Below, piece after piece: positions 14,024-17,444 of a stretch of DNA of 17,444 nt. The stretch's first letter is position 1, and each line of letters opens with the position of its first letter. Made by a program: the position numbers and the translations under genes. This DNA is from an uncultured Candidatus Saccharibacteria bacterium (lineage in GTDB: Bacteria; Patescibacteriota; Saccharimonadia; Saccharimonadales; Saccharimonadaceae), in assembly GCA_937958235.1 (NCBI GenBank), contig CALFGG010000014.1, positions 1-17,444 of the forward strand, in the 5' to 3' direction. Under the pieces are notes generated by a model, which was not told the origin of the DNA, did not search any database, and worked only from the letters and a program-made list of their open reading frames with translations.

Positions 14024-15379
14024 ATGGGAAAAAACACTAGCCAGTTTGTCTGTCAGAATTGTGGAGCCAAATACTCAAAGTGGGCGGGTCATTGTAATAA
14101 CTGTGATGCCTGGAATTCCATCATTGAAGATCTTGTGGTTAGTGAAACTAGTGGAAAAAATGCCATCTCGCAGGCCAAGACTAGTGGCCAACTTCTTAAA
14201 TTCACCAAGATTAATGAGATCACGGTTACTAGCGACAAGGAACGTCTTAAAACTGAATTTCCCGGCCTCAATGAAGTACTTGGTGGCGGTATTCTACGCG
14301 GTTCCGTCACACTTCTTGCCGGGCAGCCTGGAATCGGTAAGTCCACTATTTTAATGCAAATTTGTGCTGAAGTTGCCAAAAAACATCAGGTGCTCTATGT
14401 CTCCGGTGAAGAGTCGGCCAGTCAAGTCAAAATGCGTGCCGCTCGTCTCGGCGCAGATTCTGATAAGTTGGTTTTTGCCAGTTCTACCTCTGGCAATGAT
14501 ATTGCCAAGACTATCCGTGAAGGTGACTTCGATCTTGTTATTGTCGACTCAATTCAAACTCTCGCCATCAATGAAATTTCTTCCGCGCCTGGTACCGTCT
14601 CCCAGATCACTAATGCCGGCAACCTCATCATCCAGGCCGCCAAGTCCACAGACACCGCTGTGATCATTGTCGGTCATGTCACTAAGGAAGGTACTCTTGC
14701 TGGTCCAAAAGTACTTGAACACCTCGTGGATGTAGTCGTTAATTTTGAGGGCGATCGTTATGGTGGTTTTAAAACCATCCGTGCCGTGAAGAATCGTTTT
14801 GGCCCCACCTCTGAAGCTGCGATTTTTGAAATGAATGAAAAAGGCTTAAGTGAGGTCCAGAATCCTTCCGCCGCTCTGCTCGCCGAGCGTCAAAATACTG
14901 ATGGCTCGATCATTCTCGCCACTCTGGAAGGTACTCGTCCACTTTTGGTTGAAATTCAGGCGCTTTGTACCACCACTAATTTTGGCTACCCTAAACGCGC
15001 CGCCTCTGGTTTTGATCTTAATCGCCTCAATCTCCTTATTGCCGTCATCGAACAGCGCACTAAGTTAAATCTCAGTGATAAAGACATTTTCTTAAACGTG
15101 GTTGGTGGTATTAAGATCAAAGATTCCGCCGCCGACCTTGCAGTTTGTCTTGCCATCGCCTCTGCCGCAGCCAGCCGTAAGCTCTCCGAAGAATATGTGG
15201 TCTTTGGTGAGGTTGGACTTGGTGGCGAAATCCGCTCCGCCTTCCGTCCTGATCAGCGGATCAATGAAGCAAAGAAGCTCGGATTTAAACACGCCATCGC
15301 TCCCGCTACTATCCGCGACCCCTTTGTTATTCCTGTCAAGGATCTTCGCACCACATTAATCCAATATGTTAATGAATAA
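14024..15379 (+). CDS. radA: RadA (Sms) DNA repair and recombination ATPase
   Basis: RadA is a RecA-like DnaB-type helicase that extends strand exchange and processes branched DNA; in competent bacteria it also acts in transformation. The 451 residues (usual about 450-460) show a zinc finger Cys10, Cys13, Cys24, Cys27, Walker A GQPGIGKS at 100-107, Walker B LVIVDSIQT at 171-179, the RadA signature KNRFG at 256-260, and a Lon-protease-like C-terminal domain (about 285-450). The active Ser-Lys pair of true Lon is not expected in this family. It is followed by ruvC after 83 bases, giving a recombination gene pair. The gene has a leaderless-type promoter. Confidence 0.97.
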   Translation: MGKNTSQFVCQNCGAKYSKWAGHCNNCDAWNSIIEDLVVSETSGKNAISQAKTSGQLLKFTKINEITVTSDKERLKTEFPGLNEVLGGGILRGSVTLLAGQPGIGKSTILMQICAEVAKKHQVLYVSGEESASQVKMRAARLGADSDKLVFASSTSGNDIAKTIREGDFDLVIVDSIQTLAINEISSAPGTVSQITNAGNLIIQAAKSTDTAVIIVGHVTKEGTLAGPKVLEHLVDVVVNFEGDRYGGFKTIRAVKNRFGPTSEAAIFEMNEKGLSEVQNPSAALLAERQNTDGSIILATLEGTRPLLVEIQALCTTTNFGYPKRAASGFDLNRLNLLIAVIEQRTKLNLSDKDIFLNVVGGIKIKDSAADLAVCLAIASAAASRKLSEEYVVFGEVGLGGEIRSAFRPDQRINEAKKLGFKHAIAPATIRDPFVIPVKDLRTTLIQYVNE

Positions 15380-15391
15380 ATATATCACCAG

Positions 15392-15475
15392 ATGAATAAT
15401 AATTCTAAAATTTTCACCAAACAAATCTCGCTTCAGCTTCTCAAAATTCAGGGAACTAATCCATGCGCATTCTAG
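15392..15475 (+). other. Possible 27-codon open frame overlapping the ruvC start
   Basis: An ATG at 15392 opens 27 codons that end in TAG at 15473-15475, 13 bases into ruvC in another frame. TATATC lies 5 bases before the ATG. The peptide is not recognised and no ribosome binding site is present. It could couple translation into ruvC or be chance. Confidence 0.2.
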
Positions 15476-15957
15476 GCATTGACCCCGGCACCGGTATCTG
15501 CGGCTTTGGCGTTATTGAGGTAAAGCAGCAAAATGGTCGCACCACCGGTCGCGCCAAGATGATCGATAATGGCGTAATTACTACTCCCGCCCACACTCCT
15601 CTCCAGGAGCGTCTCCTTGATATCTATGAGTCACTTCATGAAATTATTAAACTAGATCAGCCTGACTGTGTTAGTATTGAAAAACTCTTCTTTACTAAAA
15701 ATATCACCACAGGCATATCTGTCGCCGAGGCCAGGGGTGTCGCTCTACTTGTCTGTAAGCAGCATAACCTTCCTACCTTTGAATATACGCCAAATGAAAT
15801 TAAAAAGACCATGACTGGTTACGGTAGCGCCGATAAGAAACAAATGCAGGAAATGGTTAAGCTTCACTTAAATCTCTCCGAAGTGCCAAAACCAGATGAT
15901 GCCGCCGATGCTCTTGCCGCCGCCATTACCCACTCACTAATGCATCTTGGGGAATAG
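15463..15957 (+). CDS. ruvC: RuvC Holliday junction resolvase
   Basis: RuvC cuts four-way DNA junctions symmetrically with RuvAB. The 164 residues fit the family. The four acidic metal ligands are visible: Asp7 in GIDPGTGICGFG, Glu73 in SIEKLFF, and Asp146 and Asp149 in DDAADALAAAITH. EARGVALL (89-96) is the conserved helix. AGGGA (15450-15454), 8 bases before the ATG, is a modest ribosome binding site. The gene follows radA with 83 bases between and probably shares its transcript. The ruvB gene begins about 0.76 kb downstream, beyond a rubrerythrin gene on the other strand; ruvA is not in the window. A bidirectional terminator at 16014-16044 ends the transcript. Confidence 0.95.
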   Translation: MRILGIDPGTGICGFGVIEVKQQNGRTTGRAKMIDNGVITTPAHTPLQERLLDIYESLHEIIKLDQPDCVSIEKLFFTKNITTGISVAEARGVALLVCKQHNLPTFEYTPNEIKKTMTGYGSADKKQMQEMVKLHLNLSEVPKPDDAADALAAAITHSLMHLGE

Positions 15958-16013
15958 TAAAACCCTCACTTGAGACATAATCAGCTGTTTCGCCATTTTC
16001 GTTACATCTGCAC

Positions 16014-16044
16014 AAAAAAATAAGCCCCACGTGAGGCTTATTTT
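16014..16044. terminator. Bidirectional terminator between ruvC and rubrerythrin
   Basis: AAAATAAGCC (16017-16026) pairs exactly with GGCTTATTTT (16035-16044) around an 8-base loop. On the minus strand the plus A-run (16014-16020) gives seven T, so it is strongest for rubrerythrin. Four T are present for ruvC. Confidence 0.85.
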
Positions 16045-16055
16045 CTAATACACTC

Positions 16056-16613
16056 TTAGTAATTAATTGCACGAATTTCAAAGAAGGCCTGAGGATGGGC
16101 ACAAACTGGGCAAACTTCGGGTGCTTCTTCGCCCACAAAAGTATAACCACAGTTGCGGCACTTCCAGACAGTCACTTTGTCTGACTTAAATACAACGTCA
16201 TCGTCAATATTCTTCATTAGCTTCAAATAACGCTCTTCATGGGTTTTTTCAATCGCCGCCACGCCTTCAAACTTGGTTGCAATCTCGATGAAGCCTTCTT
16301 CGCGTGCTATTTTTGCAAACTCGGCATACATCTCAGTCCACTCGTAATCTTCACCAGCTGCTGCCGCCTCAAGATTACTTCTCGTATCGCCTACTTTTCC
16401 GCCGTGAAGGTATTTAAACCACAGCTTTGCATGTTCTTTTTCGTTGTCTGAGGTTTCATTAAAAATTGCAGAGATCTGCTCATAGCCATCTTTTTTGGCT
16501 TGAGAAGCGTAAAACTGGTATTTCACTCTAGCCTGCGCCTCGCCGGCAAAAGCGGTTTGTAAATTCAAATAAGTCTTACTGTTCTTAAAAGCCTCAGTAT
16601 CAATATCAGACAT
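16056..16613 (-). CDS. Rubrerythrin (peroxide-reducing di-iron protein)
   Basis: Rubrerythrin reduces hydrogen peroxide in anaerobes and microaerophiles. The 185 residues match the classical form. The ferritin-like di-iron domain (about 10-135) has Glu25, Glu58 and His61 (EKEH), and Glu122 with His125 (EKTH). A C-terminal rubredoxin domain binds one iron through Cys152, Cys155, Cys168 and Cys171 (CRNC and CPVC). It has the best ribosome binding site in the window (AAAGGAGG, 16626-16619), 5 bases before the ATG, and a leader of about 30 bases, so strong translation is likely. It sits between ruvC and ruvB on the opposite strand with its own promoter and terminator. Expression under oxidative stress would be expected, though no PerR box was identified. 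Confidence 0.95.
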   Translation of the reverse strand: MSDIDTEAFKNSKTYLNLQTAFAGEAQARVKYQFYASQAKKDGYEQISAIFNETSDNEKEHAKLWFKYLHGGKVGDTRSNLEAAAAGEDYEWTEMYAEFAKIAREEGFIEIATKFEGVAAIEKTHEERYLKLMKNIDDDVVFKSDKVTVWKCRNCGYTFVGEEAPEVCPVCAHPQAFFEIRAINY

Positions 16614-16639
16614 ATAATCCTCCTTTAGTTAAACATAGA

Positions 16640-16660
16640 TGTTACAATATATTATATAAT
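16640..16660. promoter_or_regulatory. Divergent promoter region of rubrerythrin and ruvB, palindromic -10
   Basis: ATTATATAAT (16651-16660) is its own reverse complement. It gives TATAAT on the plus strand (16655-16660, toward ruvB) and on the minus strand (16656-16651, toward rubrerythrin). A second plus-strand box TGTTACAAT lies at 16640-16648. Leaders would be about 48 bases (ruvB) and about 31 bases (rubrerythrin). Confidence 0.55.
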
Positions 16661-16714
16661 ACAGAACCCTCTAGCGCCAGCAGATAAAAGAGTAACCCGG
16701 AAGAAAGGACGACC

Positions 16715-17444
16715 ATGGCAATTGAACGCGTAATTGATAATGTCTCGCATCAAGATGATACTGAAGAGCAGGTGATTGAAGTCAGTCTACGTCCGACCAG
16801 TTTTCAGGAATATGTGGGACAAGAACGCCTCAAGCGCAACCTTAAAATTGCCATCGACGCCGTCAAAAAACGCGCCGACGGAACTTCGCTCGATCATGTT
16901 TTATTATATGGTCCTCCAGGTCTTGGTAAAACCACCATGGCTAACGTCATCGCGCATGAACTTGGCGCCAATCTTCGCGTCACCTCTGGTCCTGCCATTG
17001 AGCGCGCTGGTGATCTCGCCTCTATCCTCACCAACCTTCAAGATGGCGACGTTCTTTTTATTGACGAGATTCACCGTCTGCGTCGTGCAGTTGAGGAAAT
17101 TCTTTATTCGGCCATGGAGGACTACAAGCTCGATATTGTTATTGGTAAAGGTCCGGCCGCTCGTTCCGTTCGCCTCGATCTCCCCCATTTCACCGTCATT
17201 GGCGCCACCACTCGTACTGGCTCCCTTGCTGGCCCGCTTCGTGATCGTTTCGGCATCACACACCGTCTAGAATATTATAAGGTTCCAGAAATTGAGCAGA
17301 TTGTCTCACGTACTGCCGCCATTTTAAATACTGAAATTAAGCCTGAGGCTACGGCCCTTCTCGCCACTCGCTCTCGTCTCACTCCTCGTATTGCCAATCG
17401 TCTTACTAAGCGTGTCCGTGATTTTGCCGACGTGAATGGAGACG
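16715..17444 (+). CDS. ruvB: RuvB Holliday junction branch-migration ATPase, 3' end cut
   Basis: RuvB is the hexameric AAA+ motor that drives branch migration with RuvA. 243 residues of an expected 330-350 are present; the rest lies past the window edge. It shows SLRPTSFQEYVGQERLK (28-44), Walker A GPPGLGKT, Walker B DEIH with RLRRAVEEILYSAMEDY after it, sensor GATTRTG, the arginine-finger segment LRDRFG, and the winged-helix start TPRIANRLTKRVRDFADV. The first 27 residues form a variable acidic tail. The ribosome binding site AAAGGA (16704-16709) is 5 bases before the ATG. Unlike radA, this gene has a leader of nearly 50 bases. Confidence 0.96.
   Translation, partial: MAIERVIDNVSHQDDTEEQVIEVSLRPTSFQEYVGQERLKRNLKIAIDAVKKRADGTSLDHVLLYGPPGLGKTTMANVIAHELGANLRVTSGPAIERAGDLASILTNLQDGDVLFIDEIHRLRRAVEEILYSAMEDYKLDIVIGKGPAARSVRLDLPHFTVIGATTRTGSLAGPLRDRFGITHRLEYYKVPEIEQIVSRTAAILNTEIKPEATALLATRSRLTPRIANRLTKRVRDFADVNGD

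Noticed and set aside
1..17444. CRISPR array, IS element, integrase or phage module
   Set aside because: No spaced repeats, transposase or integrase motifs were found. The tRNA genes are not flanked by an integrase or a duplicated tRNA end.

Overview
The window reads as a chromosomal segment of a member of the Candidate Phyla Radiation (Patescibacteria), most likely a Saccharibacteria (TM7)-like organism. That placement is an inference from several signals: densely packed A+T-rich genes, reduced versions of housekeeping proteins (a 110-residue TsaB and a 365-residue PGK), conserved single-pass membrane proteins of unknown function, and start codons lying directly behind -10 boxes. One gene (tsaE) ends in TGA and the others in TAA or TAG. 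This fits the standard code and argues against the SR1/Gracilibacteria code, in which TGA means glycine. No phage, IS element or CRISPR array is visible.

Layout. 1-486: the end of tsaE overlapping a very short tsaB (tRNA t6A synthesis). 525-1625: a membrane protein with a long disordered N-terminus. 1626-3299: rny (RNase Y) with a structured leader and a clear terminator. 3345-3626: two proline tRNAs, anticodons GGG and CGG, on the minus strand with a perfect hairpin between them. 3730-4746: a multi-pass membrane protein resembling half of a GT-C glycosyltransferase. 4781-8189: pyruvate kinase, a two-helix membrane protein of unknown function, and a divergent phosphoglycerate kinase. 8186-12323: a proteolysis operon, clpC - membrane-anchored HEXXH protein - clpP, behind a near-perfect CIRCE operator (the HrcA heat-shock repressor site). 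12342-12947: a HAM1/RdgB-type NTP pyrophosphatase that looks inserted, because the last 28 bases around the clpP stop are repeated at its own end. 12992-13985 (minus): a Nudix hydrolase and a type IV pilin-like protein. 14024-15957: radA and ruvC. 16056-16613 (minus): rubrerythrin. 16715-end: ruvB, cut by the window edge.

The strongest cross-cutting signal is transcriptional. At least eight genes start 6-10 bases after a -10 box, often the extended form TGNTATAAT. In five of them the gap is exactly 6 bases, which puts the predicted transcription start on the A of the ATG. These genes lack a Shine-Dalgarno sequence. Genes inside operons or with longer leaders (tsaB, the 10718 gene, clpP, rubrerythrin, ruvB) carry one. 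The rule corrects two starts, clpC (8234, not 8216) and the pilin (13390, not 13405).

The best candidates for something new are the HrcA-type control of clpC together with an embedded membrane metalloprotease, and the HAM1 gene captured with a duplicated clpP tail.
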